Source: Faecalibacterium sp. UBA1771
Lineage (GTDB): Bacteria > Bacillota > Clostridia > Oscillospirales > Ruminococcaceae
DNA: 64,000 nt
Direction: 5' to 3'
Assembly: GCA_002315315.1 (NCBI GenBank)
Contig: DCGT01000022.1
Coordinates: 34,639 to 98,638 of the forward strand
Shown: in pieces, positions 8,256-16,148 of the stretch
Position numbering within the stretch: position 1 is the stretch's first letter
Layout of the letters: every line of letters starts with the position of its first letter
Translations under genes and position numbers: made by a program
Notes under the pieces: generated by a model
Told to the model about the DNA's origin: nothing
Database searches by the model: none
What the model saw: only the letters and a program-made list of their open reading frames with translations

Positions 8256-9113
8256 ATGTTCGGATATGTTGTACCGCACAAGCCCGAAATGAAAATACGG
8301 GAATACGATATTTACAAATCCGTCTACTGCTCACTCTGCCGCGAGCTGGAGCGGGAATTCGGGTTGTTTGCCAAGTTTGTCGTAAACTACGATTTCGTAT
8401 TTCTGTATATGCTTCGTTCGGGACTTAAAAACGACTGTATAGAGCTTGAGAACGGACGCTGTACCGTGAATCCTCTCAAAAAGCAGAGCCTCGTCAGGTC
8501 AAACGATGATATGAAATATGCCGCCGCCTGCCTGCTTGTTCTGTGCAGATACAAGCTGTCGGATGATAAAAGCGACGAGGGATTTTTCAAAAAAATACTG
8601 TCACAAATCGCTCTGACAGCACTGGGGAGACCCATAAAAAAAGCAGAGAAGCTGACCGGCACGCTCGGAGAATTTATCAAAGTAAAAATGTTGCAGCAGA
8701 AGTCTGTCGAGAAAAGCGGCTGTAAAAGTCTCGACCTTGCAAGCGATGCGACCGCAAAATGTCTCGAACGAATATTCTCGGATATTTCTCACGACAAAAC
8801 GGAGCACAGAATTCTGTCGCGGCTCGGATACCTTGTCGGTCGTTTTGTCTATATTGCCGATGCCGCCGATGACCTCGCCGACGACATAAAAAAACATCGC
8901 TATAACCCGCTTGCCGAAAGCGGAAATACCGACTGCGAACAAACAGTCAAGGCACTCAAGCCGGAATTCAACTTTATTGCTTCCGAAATCGCCGACTGTT
9001 ACCGTCTACTCGAAATCAAAAGCTATAAGCCCATATTAGACAACATAATATATCTCGGTTTGCCAAACACGGCAAATCGAATTCTGATAAAAAAGAAAGG
9101 TAAAAAACAATAA
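8256..9113 (+). CDS. DUF5685-family protein
   Basis: A 285-residue protein of the DUF5685 type. The opening MFGYVVPHKPEMKIREYDIY followed by CSLCREL, and the later ADAADDLADDIKKHRYNPL segment, are the recognisable conserved parts. The cysteine pair and the aspartate-rich helix suggest metal binding, but the biochemical role is unknown. The gene begins a tight + strand operon: its TAA overlaps the ATG of the J-like protein by one base. Genomes of related Clostridia often carry these two genes together, so a shared function is likely. Confidence 0.82.
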   Translation: MFGYVVPHKPEMKIREYDIYKSVYCSLCRELEREFGLFAKFVVNYDFVFLYMLRSGLKNDCIELENGRCTVNPLKKQSLVRSNDDMKYAAACLLVLCRYKLSDDKSDEGFFKKILSQIALTALGRPIKKAEKLTGTLGEFIKVKMLQQKSVEKSGCKSLDLASDATAKCLERIFSDISHDKTEHRILSRLGYLVGRFVYIADAADDLADDIKKHRYNPLAESGNTDCEQTVKALKPEFNFIASEIADCYRLLEIKSYKPILDNIIYLGLPNTANRILIKKKGKKQ

Positions 9114-9751
9114 TGTCAGACCCTTATGTCATTCTCGGCGTAAGCCGTTCAAGCTCAGATGATGAAATTCGCATTGCTTATCGTGAGCTTGCACAAAAGT
9201 ACAGCTCAGAAAGCTATGAGGGCAATCCTCTGTCCGACATCGCACAACAGAAAATGCAGGAAATAAATGACGCCTACGACCAAATCATGGCGGACAGACG
9301 TCTCTCAGACCGCCAAAACACTCAGAGAAGCAGTTCGGGCGGCAATCCCTCCGGCAGATATACCGATATTCGCAGAATGATAAACAGCGGAGATATTACC
9401 GGAGCCGAGAATCGTCTGCAATCGATAGAACCTTCGATGAGGACAGCCGAATGGAATTTCCTTATGGGTACCGTCTGTTACTCCAAGGGATGGCTCGACG
9501 AAGCCGAGCGCTATTACAGCGCCGCATCATCAATGGACCCGTCCAACTCGGAATACTCCGCCGCTCTGGGTAGAATCAACACCCGCAAAAGTGGTCAGAG
9601 CTACAATCCGTACAGTCAGAACAGAGGATGGTATAACACATCCGGCAACAATGACTGCTGTGGTATGTCCGGCTGTGATTTGTGCTCAAGTCTTATTTGT
9701 GCCGACTGCTGCTGTGAATGTATGGGCGGCGACCTGATTCGTTGCTGCTGA
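9113..9751 (+). CDS. J-like domain protein with TPR repeats and cysteine-rich tail; HPD motif absent
   Basis: A 212-residue protein. Residues 1-65 have the J-domain pattern (DPYVILGVSRSSSDDEIRIA, then YRELAQKY, then MQEINDAYDQIM). Where the invariant HPD of DnaJ proteins should stand the sequence reads SSE, so it should not stimulate DnaK in the usual way. Residues about 80-155 form two TPR-like helical repeats. The last 33 residues contain eleven cysteines (CCGMSGCDLC, CADCCCECMGGDLIRCC), which suggests a metal site or disulfide knot. It is translationally coupled to DUF5685 upstream and one base from the membrane protein gene downstream. Confidence 0.82.
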   Translation: MSDPYVILGVSRSSSDDEIRIAYRELAQKYSSESYEGNPLSDIAQQKMQEINDAYDQIMADRRLSDRQNTQRSSSGGNPSGRYTDIRRMINSGDITGAENRLQSIEPSMRTAEWNFLMGTVCYSKGWLDEAERYYSAASSMDPSNSEYSAALGRINTRKSGQSYNPYSQNRGWYNTSGNNDCCGMSGCDLCSSLICADCCCECMGGDLIRCC

Positions 9752-9752
9752 T

Positions 9753-10289
9753 ATGAGAGAAAAAAACTATAGGACATCACTCGGAGGTCTGCTTGCCGCC
9801 GCCGCAGTTGCGAGTATGTTCTTCGGCTCTGTAATCCCCTTTGCAACATTTACCGCGCCCGCAATAGCGTCGCTGAGCGTTCTGTTCTTTACGATAGAAT
9901 ACGGCAGAAGGTATTCTGTAATCATTTATGCCGCAATCTCAATTTTGTCTGCACTGCTCGCTCCCGACAAGGAAATCGCTCTGCTGTTTGTCTGCTTTTT
10001 CGGATATTATCCGATTCTAAAAGGCATATTTGAGAGCAAACTGAAAAAGAATATTTGTTGTGTATGCAAAATCGCCGTATTTAACGCAGGTATTCTGCTT
10101 GTCTATCTCGCGCTGTCAAGACTGCTTATACTTCAGTCCGTTCGGGAGGAGCTTGCCGAATACTCGACCGCAATGAAGGCAGGAATACTTCTTCTCGGTA
10201 ATTTTACATTTATTGTATTCGACATTGCCCTTACCAAGCTGATAACGGAATATCTCCGCCGATGGCGTGTAAAGCTCATTTCAAAGTAA
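9753..10289 (+). CDS. Polytopic membrane protein, ECF-S/DUF2232-like shape
   Basis: A 178-residue integral membrane protein with about five hydrophobic segments and a short basic C-terminus. The layout (GGLLAAAAVASMFFGSVIPFA, then a helix pair before APDKEIALLFVCFFGYYPILKG) resembles small S-component-like or DUF2232-like membrane proteins, but I cannot place it firmly. It is the last gene of the DUF5685 operon and is followed directly by an intrinsic terminator. A role with the J-like protein is suggested only by position. Confidence 0.65.
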   Translation: MREKNYRTSLGGLLAAAAVASMFFGSVIPFATFTAPAIASLSVLFFTIEYGRRYSVIIYAAISILSALLAPDKEIALLFVCFFGYYPILKGIFESKLKKNICCVCKIAVFNAGILLVYLALSRLLILQSVREELAEYSTAMKAGILLLGNFTFIVFDIALTKLITEYLRRWRVKLISK

Positions 10290-10295
10290 TCAAAT

Positions 10296-10326
10296 AAAAA
10301 GTCGAAACGAAAAGTTTCGACTTTTT
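10296..10326. terminator. Intrinsic terminator, likely bidirectional
   Basis: Stem AAAAAGTCGAAAC / GTTTCGACTTTTT with a GAAAA loop, followed by T-rich sequence on the + side. Sits between convergent operons. Confidence 0.88.
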
Positions 10327-10332
10327 GTTTTT

Positions 10333-11226
10333 TTATTTTGTTTCGGACTCGGTCGGATTCAGATGTATCATAATATGCTTAACATCGGGGAAGTTCTTTT
10401 CCACTGCATCGTGTACCCGCTCGGCTACGGAATGAGATTCACGCAGAGTCTTGTCGCCGTCGACGCATATTTCAAGGTCAATGTAGCTCTTACTTCCGAA
10501 CATTCTCGTATGCAGCAGATCAACTCGGACAACATCATCCTGCTTTTCTATAAATTCACGAAGCTGTTGCTCCTTTGCCTTGTCAATCGAGGTATCAAGC
10601 AGACTGCGAAGCGCAATTCTCATAATATCGTATGAAACCTTGAGAATAAACAGACAAATGACAACGCTTGCAATGCTGTCCATAACGGGATATCCGAGCA
10701 TAGCACCGCCGATACCTATAAGCGAGCCGATAGACGACAGTGCATCGGAGCGATGATGCCACGCATCTGCCATAAAAGCATTAGACCCGATTTTCTCGGC
10801 ATAGTACCTTGTGTACCAGTACATACCCTCCTTACCGACTATCGATGCCACGGCGGCAATAAGCGCAATAAAACCGGGAACGGCAACCTCCGTATTGCGT
10901 AAAAGGATATGCTCTACCCCCGCCTTTCCTATTCCGAGACCGGTTACGGCAAGAATAAGTCCGAGCAGTAACGAAGCGGCACTCTCTATGCGTTCATGTC
11001 CGTAAGGGTGGTCGGCGTCAGCCTCCTTCTGTGAAATTTTTGTGCCGAAAAATGCAATTACCGTGGTTATAACGTCGGACAAAGAATGTACGGCGTCAGA
11101 CAGCATTGCGCCTGAATTGCCTGCGATTCCCGCAAACAGCTTAAAGCCTGAAAGCACTACATTTCCGACAATGCTCATAAGCGACAGCTTGCGTATTATT
11201 TTTCTCTCTTCTTTTGCGTAATCCAT
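10333..11226 (-). CDS. Cation diffusion facilitator (CDF) metal efflux transporter
   Basis: A 297-residue divalent-metal/proton antiporter of the CDF family in the cytoplasmic membrane. ATG 11226 has GGAG upstream; longer frames do not. There are six membrane helices. The metal-site signature is split across DAVHSLSD (helix 2) and DAWHHRSDALSS (helix 5), and the histidine/aspartate loop between (KEADADHPYGHERIES) is typical. The C-terminal cytoplasmic domain ends with VKHIMIHLNP. The DAWHHRSD form is shared by many manganese/iron/zinc exporters, so the metal is not decided. The gene has its own promoter and a leader with a strong terminator, pointing to metal-responsive attenuation. Confidence 0.92.
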   Translation of the reverse strand: MDYAKEERKIIRKLSLMSIVGNVVLSGFKLFAGIAGNSGAMLSDAVHSLSDVITTVIAFFGTKISQKEADADHPYGHERIESAASLLLGLILAVTGLGIGKAGVEHILLRNTEVAVPGFIALIAAVASIVGKEGMYWYTRYYAEKIGSNAFMADAWHHRSDALSSIGSLIGIGGAMLGYPVMDSIASVVICLFILKVSYDIMRIALRSLLDTSIDKAKEQQLREFIEKQDDVVRVDLLHTRMFGSKSYIDLEICVDGDKTLRESHSVAERVHDAVEKNFPDVKHIMIHLNPTESETK

Positions 11227-11246
11227 AAAAATCTCCGAAAATATAT

Positions 11247-11280
11247 AAAAACAAGCATCTGTGGTCGTTACCACAGATGC
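11247..11280 (-). terminator. Attenuator hairpin in the leader of the CDF gene
   Basis: On the minus strand the stem GCATCTGTGGT / ACCACAGATGC (loop AACG) is followed by TTGTTTTT, a textbook intrinsic terminator. It lies between the promoter and the start codon of the CDF gene. Just upstream CAGAT-AGC-ATCTG can pair instead and would break the terminator stem. A short GCC-GAAA-GGC hairpin precedes it. This is the layout of a regulatory leader that lets transcription through under one condition only. Confidence 0.75.
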
Positions 11281-11321
11281 TATCTGCTGCCTTTCGGCTG
11301 ACAATTACTTATTATATTTTG

Positions 11322-11350
11322 AGTATATCATAATACTTTTCGTATGTCAA
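11322..11350 (-). promoter_or_regulatory. Consensus promoter of the CDF gene
   Basis: TTGACA (11345-11350), 17-base spacer, TATACT (11322-11327). The start would be near 11315, leaving only about 35 bases before the attenuator stem. Confidence 0.8.
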
Positions 11351-11361
11351 ACTATTCTTTA

Positions 11362-11415
11362 TAAAAAACGAACAAGGCACTTCCGATTGCTGAAGTTCAT
11401 CGGAAATGCCTTGTT
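11362..11415 (-). terminator. Intrinsic terminator of potABCD
   Basis: Long stem AACAAGGCA.TTCCGAT / ATCGGAA.TGCCTTGTT (11371-11415, one mismatch) followed on the minus strand by TTCGTTTTTT. Confidence 0.88.
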
Positions 11416-11463
11416 GACTTATTACAGACGCGGTCAAAATCGGCTTCGGAATTTACCGCATAA

Positions 11464-12681
11464 TCAGTACTGCTGTTCCTTTTCACGCTTTTTGGCGCGG
11501 AAAACAAGAATGAGAATGGAAGCAAACACCGCAACAATCATAAACGCGGGCATAATCCACTCATTAGGGCTTTCGTTGTAGCTGAGAACATCGGTCCACA
11601 GCGACGACATAATGGTATTTGTCTCCTCGGGCAACGTATTGAAAACCTCTGTGTTAGCGATAATCTCATCATCGGGATAGGAAATCGCACGGGTTTCGTC
11701 ATCGAGATCGAGCATATCATACGCCTTGTCAATCGGTGTCGAATAACCGATATATTCTGCATTGGCGGCGGAAATCTCCGGCTCGCACATAAAGTTGATA
11801 AACAGCTCAGCCGCAGCCTTATTTTCACATCCCTTGGGAATTACAAACGGGTCGACAAAAAAGTTGCAGCCCTCCTTGGGAAATACGAATGCAAGGTCGG
11901 GATTCTCTGAAATCATAGTCAGAGCGTCGCCGGCATAATAAGGTGCAACAGCCGCTTCTCCGCCCTCCATCTTGTTGAAAATTTCATCCATAACATAGGC
12001 TTGAACGAGCATTTTCTGATTTTTCAGCTCCTCGGCAGCCTCGGCAAGCTCCTCCTCGTCGGTGGTGTTAAGTGAATAGCCGAGCCTAAGCTCCGATATA
12101 CCGAAGGCATCCCGCGGATTGTTAAACATAAGTATGCTTCCGAGGTATTTGGTATCCCACAGTGCATTCCACGAGTCGATTTCATCATCGACCATAGTTG
12201 TGTTATAAACTATGCCGACCGTTCCCCACATATACGGAACCGAATATTCGTTGTTCGGGTCATATTCGAGTGACTTGTATTTATCATTTACAAGCGCGAA
12301 GTTTGGAATATTGTCATAGTCGAGCTTTTCGAGCATATCCTCGTTTGCCATCTTGCCCACCATATAGTCGGAGGGTATTATGACGTCGTACTGAGCGCCG
12401 CCGTTCTTGATTTTGGCATACATATCCTCGTTGCTCGCAAAGGTTGTATAATGAACGGATATTCCGGTAAGCTTCTCAAACTCGCGGATAACGTCTAACG
12501 AGTCATCTGAGCCGTCCGAGATATATTCACCCCAATTATAGACATTGAGCGTAATGTTGTCGTTTTCAAATCGCTTATAAAAGCTCTCGTCGGTTTCAAG
12601 CTCAAGAGCCGAGCTGACAGGCAAAATAAAGGCAAATAAAACGGCAAACGCAAGAATGGTTACAGCTACCTTTTTCATCAT
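11464..12681 (-). CDS. potD: Spermidine/putrescine-binding protein with a C-terminal membrane anchor
   Basis: A 405-residue substrate-binding protein of the polyamine ABC importer. After the signal peptide (MKKVAVTILAFAVLFAFILP, cleavage likely after SSA) the mature part starts with LNVYNWGEYISDGS, the PotD/PotF hallmark. YDVIIPSDYMVGKM and VPYMWGTVGIVYN follow. There is no lipobox cysteine. Instead the protein ends in a hydrophobic helix (IMPAFMIVAVFASILILVF) and a basic tail (RAKKREKEQQY), so it is probably anchored at its C-terminus. It is the last gene of potABCD and overlaps potC by four bases. Confidence 0.93.
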   Translation of the reverse strand: MMKKVAVTILAFAVLFAFILPVSSALELETDESFYKRFENDNITLNVYNWGEYISDGSDDSLDVIREFEKLTGISVHYTTFASNEDMYAKIKNGGAQYDVIIPSDYMVGKMANEDMLEKLDYDNIPNFALVNDKYKSLEYDPNNEYSVPYMWGTVGIVYNTTMVDDEIDSWNALWDTKYLGSILMFNNPRDAFGISELRLGYSLNTTDEEELAEAAEELKNQKMLVQAYVMDEIFNKMEGGEAAVAPYYAGDALTMISENPDLAFVFPKEGCNFFVDPFVIPKGCENKAAAELFINFMCEPEISAANAEYIGYSTPIDKAYDMLDLDDETRAISYPDDEIIANTEVFNTLPEETNTIMSSLWTDVLSYNESPNEWIMPAFMIVAVFASILILVFRAKKREKEQQY

Positions 12682-13499
12682 CTTTCCTCCCTGCCGTGGC
12701 TGATTGCGTGTATATCCCTCGCGTTCATAATAACGAGAATGGTCATTACAACGACGAAAATGATGCAGGAAAGTGCGTTAATCTCAGGGCTTACCTTACG
12801 GCGTGTCATGGAATAAATCGCAAGTGACAGCGTTTGAGAGGTGCCCGAGGTGAAATAGCTGATTACGAAGTCGTCAATCGAGTATGTCAGAGCCATCAAA
12901 AATCCCGTTACGATGCCGGGCATTATTTCGGGCACCACAACCTTGAAAAAAGCCTGTGTGCGGTTACAGCCGAGGTCAAGTGCCGCCTCGTACATATTCT
13001 GCGACATCTGACGAAGCTTGGGGTTGACCGACAGAATAACATACGGAATGTCAAATGTTATGTGTGACAGAATCAGTGTTCCTACACCAAGCTCAAACTG
13101 CGCACCGACATTTGACAGAATAGTTCTGAAAACGATGAACAGAAGCAGCATCGAGATACCGGTTACTATTTCGGGATTGATGACCGGCATATATGTGATG
13201 TTCATAATTACGAACTTCGGCCATTTTCTCATACTGTATATTCCGACCGATGCGAGCGTGCCGAGAATTGTGGAAACGACCGACGCCACCAGCGCGACAA
13301 TGAGCGAAACACCCAAAGCCTTGAGTATCATTTCGTTGTGGAAAAGCTGACGGTACCAATCGAGCGTAAATCCTGTGAATATGTTGCGGCTCTTTGATTT
13401 ATTGAACGAGAAGAAAATCAAAACGAAAATCGGCAGATAGAGAAACAGAAAGATAAATGCAATATACCATTTTGAGGACCTTTTAAGCCGTGAATTCAT
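12678..13499 (-). CDS. potC: Polyamine ABC transporter permease
   Basis: A 273-residue inner permease subunit. Six membrane helices; the ABC-interacting EAA loop reads YEAALDLGCNRTQAFFKVVVPEIMPG. The N-terminal YLPIFVLIFFSFNKS is typical of PotC. It pairs with PotB to form the transmembrane pore for spermidine/putrescine. Start and stop codons overlap those of potB and potD by four bases each, so translation is coupled along the operon. Nothing unusual was seen. Confidence 0.93.
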   Translation of the reverse strand: MNSRLKRSSKWYIAFIFLFLYLPIFVLIFFSFNKSKSRNIFTGFTLDWYRQLFHNEMILKALGVSLIVALVASVVSTILGTLASVGIYSMRKWPKFVIMNITYMPVINPEIVTGISMLLLFIVFRTILSNVGAQFELGVGTLILSHITFDIPYVILSVNPKLRQMSQNMYEAALDLGCNRTQAFFKVVVPEIMPGIVTGFLMALTYSIDDFVISYFTSGTSQTLSLAIYSMTRRKVSPEINALSCIIFVVVMTILVIMNARDIHAISHGREER

Positions 13500-14320
13500 A
13501 CCAGCATATCCCCCATTTCTTCATCATCAATACTACCGGCAATGCTCATACACAGCAGAACAATTACCATAAGCACGAGCGACATCGCCGAGCCGAGATG
13601 CGGGTTATAGGACGAACCGAGGAACTGCATCTCAATAAGGTCACCGATAAGCAGATTTCCGCCTCCGCCGAGCATTCTTGAAATGATAAATGTACTGATT
13701 GACGGCACAAAAACCATTGTGATGCCGGTTGAAATACCGGGCACCGACAGCGGTATAAGCACTCTTGTAACGATATTTGCCGAATTTGCGCCCAAATCCT
13801 GCGCCGCTTCGACAAGCGAATTGTCGATTTTGGTCATAACGGAATAAAGCGGCAGAATCATAAACGGAAGGTAGTTATAGACCATTCCGAGCACAACGGC
13901 GCCCTGCGTATTGATAAGCTGAAACGGTCCGATACCGATGAGTCCCAAAAGCTTGTTGATAAGACCGTTATTTTCAAGCAGCGACATCCATGCGTAGGTG
14001 CGAAGCAAAAAGTTCATCCACATCGGGAGCATTACGAGCATAAGCATAAAAGACTGAACCTGCTCATGCATACGGGAAATAATATATGCAATGGGGAATG
14101 CCAGAACAAGGCAGATGACGGTTGCTATCATAGCAAGCCATATCGAGCGGGCAAAGACAGGTGCGTACTGTCCCATACCGGAAAGGTTTGCAATGGTGAA
14201 GTGCCCCTCGGCATCGGTAAGTGCATAATAGCCTACCAGTATAAGAGGTACAACGATAAATATTACCATCCATACAAGATAAGGGACGGCGGCAACCTTA
14301 GTCTTGAACAATGTCGGCAC
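13496..14320 (-). CDS. potB: Polyamine ABC transporter permease
   Basis: A 274-residue permease, the partner of PotC. It opens with a membrane helix (VPYLVWMVIFIVVPLILVGYY) and has the PotB-like segment MLPMWMNFLLRTYAWMSLL. The EAA loop is VEAAQDLGANSANIVTRVLI. The gene starts 23 bases inside the end of potA, so its ribosome binding site lies in potA coding sequence. The C-terminus is short and acidic (SIDDEEMGDMLV). Confidence 0.93.
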   Translation of the reverse strand: MPTLFKTKVAAVPYLVWMVIFIVVPLILVGYYALTDAEGHFTIANLSGMGQYAPVFARSIWLAMIATVICLVLAFPIAYIISRMHEQVQSFMLMLVMLPMWMNFLLRTYAWMSLLENNGLINKLLGLIGIGPFQLINTQGAVVLGMVYNYLPFMILPLYSVMTKIDNSLVEAAQDLGANSANIVTRVLIPLSVPGISTGITMVFVPSISTFIISRMLGGGGNLLIGDLIEMQFLGSSYNPHLGSAMSLVLMVIVLLCMSIAGSIDDEEMGDMLV

Positions 14321-15356
14321 CCCTTTTCATGATATGTATCTCGTTGGGACCTATTGTCATACCGACAACCGTGCCGAGCGGCTCAAACGATGTCGAGCGC
14401 ACACGCCATTCATAGCCTGCCTGCTCAACTACCATTTCATAGTGAACACCCTTAAAAACAACATTTTTAACAACACCCGTAAGCTGTCCGTTAACGGCAG
14501 GAACGAGCTTGATATCCTCGGGGCGCACAACAACGTCGACAAACTCATCCTTATCAAAGCCTGAGTCGACACAGGTAAACTTCTCGCCGGCAAACTCGAC
14601 ATAAAAATCGGAATGCATTATGCCCTTGATTAAATTGCTCTCGCCGATAAAATCTGCGACAAATGCGTTGCTCGGCTCGTTGTAGATATCCTGAGGCGTA
14701 CCTATCTGCTGAATCTGGCCCTTGTTCATTACCACGACGGTGTCCGACATGGTGAGGGCTTCCTCCTGGTCATGTGTTACATAGATAAATGTGATGTTAA
14801 GGCGCTGTTGAATCGCTTTTAACTCGGTCTGCATCTCCTTACGAAGCTTGAGGTCAAGCGCTCCGAGCGGCTCATCGAGCAAGAGAACGCGGGGCTTGTT
14901 GACAAGCGCCCTCGCAATGGCGACACGCTGCTGCTGTCCGCCCGACATACGGGCAACCTTTCTCGACTCAAAGCCCTCGAGGTTGACCAGCTTGAGCATC
15001 TCGTTTACGCTGTCCTTTATTTCGTTTTCGGGAAGCTTTTTGATTCTCAGCCCGAACGCAATGTTGTCAAAAACATTCAAGTGCGGGAAAAGTGCATAGC
15101 GCTGAAATACGGTGTTTACTTCTCGCTTGTAGGGAGGCAGTGCCGTAATATCTTTTCCACCAAAAAAGACCCTGCCGCCATCAGGATATAAAAATCCTCC
15201 GATGACACGTAGAGTTGTGGTTTTTCCGCATCCCGACGGTCCGAGCAGAGTAACGAATTCTCTGTCGTGAATGTCGAGGCAGAAGTTGTTGAGCACCTCC
15301 TCTCCTTCAAATGCTACATTGATGTTCTCGAGGCGCACAATAACATTATTTTCCAT
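14298..15356 (-). CDS. potA: Polyamine ABC transporter ATP-binding protein
   Basis: A 352-residue ATPase that powers the PotBC pore. Walker A GPSGCGKTT (about residue 38), Q-loop FQRYALFPHLNVFDN, signature SGGQQQRVAIARAL, Walker B VLLLDEPLGALD and the switch histidine in IYVTHDQEEAL are all intact. A TOBE-type domain (about 275-345) closes the protein. First gene of the operon; a 160-base structured leader and a strong promoter precede it. Confidence 0.95.
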   Translation of the reverse strand: MENNVIVRLENINVAFEGEEVLNNFCLDIHDREFVTLLGPSGCGKTTTLRVIGGFLYPDGGRVFFGGKDITALPPYKREVNTVFQRYALFPHLNVFDNIAFGLRIKKLPENEIKDSVNEMLKLVNLEGFESRKVARMSGGQQQRVAIARALVNKPRVLLLDEPLGALDLKLRKEMQTELKAIQQRLNITFIYVTHDQEEALTMSDTVVVMNKGQIQQIGTPQDIYNEPSNAFVADFIGESNLIKGIMHSDFYVEFAGEKFTCVDSGFDKDEFVDVVVRPEDIKLVPAVNGQLTGVVKNVVFKGVHYEMVVEQAGYEWRVRSTSFEPLGTVVGMTIGPNEIHIMKRGADIVQD

Positions 15357-15517
15357 TTTTACCCCTTTGCGGTCGCGGTGTTCCTTTTCACCGCTTTAAA
15401 ATAAATTCCGCCTTATGACGGTCGACATCGGGCGGATACCCCGCAAAAGGTTTGTTACACCGCCGTATTCGGCGGTTACAGCGTCCGTTCCGGTGTCGGG
15501 TTTCTTACTGTCGTAAT
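15357..15517 (-). promoter_or_regulatory. Structured 5' leader of potABCD with ribosome-site-sequestering pairing
   Basis: The transcript leader can form a hairpin CCGCC/GGCGG and a hairpin GCGGTG/CACCGC near the gene. A longer-range pairing also exists: CCTTTTGCGG (15441-15450) against CCGCAAAGGGG (15362-15372), whose GGGG is the potA ribosome binding site. Formation of this helix would block translation. I do not recognise a named riboswitch class; a polyamine-responsive element is a guess from the gene it precedes. Confidence 0.45.
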
Positions 15518-15523
15518 ATGTAT

Positions 15524-15552
15524 AATATAAAATAATGCACGATTTATGTCAA
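15524..15552 (-). promoter_or_regulatory. Promoter of potABCD
   Basis: TTGACA (15547-15552), 17-base spacer, TATATT (15524-15529). Start near 15517. Confidence 0.75.
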
Positions 15553-15587
15553 CAACAATAAACCGTGCAATTTTCGATATTTTTTGT

Positions 15588-16148
15588 TCAATATTTTAAT
15601 AGAATACCTATCGCGGCACCTGCGGCGATATATACAATGGGGTGAAGCTTGAATTTTTTTATTGCAAAATATGCGACAACAAACAATATTAAATATTTCA
15701 GATCACTTGTGAGCGAAACTGCGGTACCGCTGAGCGAAACATTTGACAAAAAAACCTTGTATGAAAGCTGAATACACGCCGCGGCAATCAATCCGGTAAC
15801 AGCGGGACGCAAACCGTAAAATGCATTCTGAACAAGCGGCTTTTTGTAATAAATCTGAAGCAGCTTGCTGACTGCGAGTATTATGAGCAGCGACGGGAAC
15901 ATAAAACCGAGCGTAGCCAAAATTCCACCCGGTATTCCGGCAGCATTGTATCCGGCAAAGGTCGCGGCATTGACGGCTATCGGACCCGGGGTGCTCTCGG
16001 CAACGGCTATCATATCGGTGATTTGGTCGGTGGTAAACCAATCGTATTTACCGCACAGCTCATAAAGGTACGGTAGCGAAGCAAGACCGCCGCCGATTGT
16101 GAAAAAACCGATTTTACAGAATTCGAGGAAAAGCTTCAGATAAATCAT
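15588..16148 (-). CDS. Short-chain chromate transporter (CHR family), second half
   Basis: A 186-residue CHR-family membrane protein of the short, single-domain kind that works as a pair. The conserved opening FLEFCKIGFFTIGGGLASLPYLYE and the loop IAVAESTPGPIAVNAATFAGYN (the family's PGP motif) are both present, followed by five hydrophobic helices. It overlaps the partner gene by four bases. Known pairs export chromate; the substrate in an anaerobe is uncertain. Confidence 0.88.
   Translation of the reverse strand: MIYLKLFLEFCKIGFFTIGGGLASLPYLYELCGKYDWFTTDQITDMIAVAESTPGPIAVNAATFAGYNAAGIPGGILATLGFMFPSLLIILAVSKLLQIYYKKPLVQNAFYGLRPAVTGLIAAACIQLSYKVFLSNVSLSGTAVSLTSDLKYLILFVVAYFAIKKFKLHPIVYIAAGAAIGILLKY

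Noticed and set aside
11247..11350. Canonical NiCo (czcD) riboswitch for the CDF gene
   Set aside because: Only the second half resembles that motif as I remember it; the promoter leaves too little room for the complete four-stem aptamer.
15357..15517. Guanidine, PRPP or other ykkC-type riboswitch before potA
   Set aside because: None of the conserved ykkC core sequences could be found.
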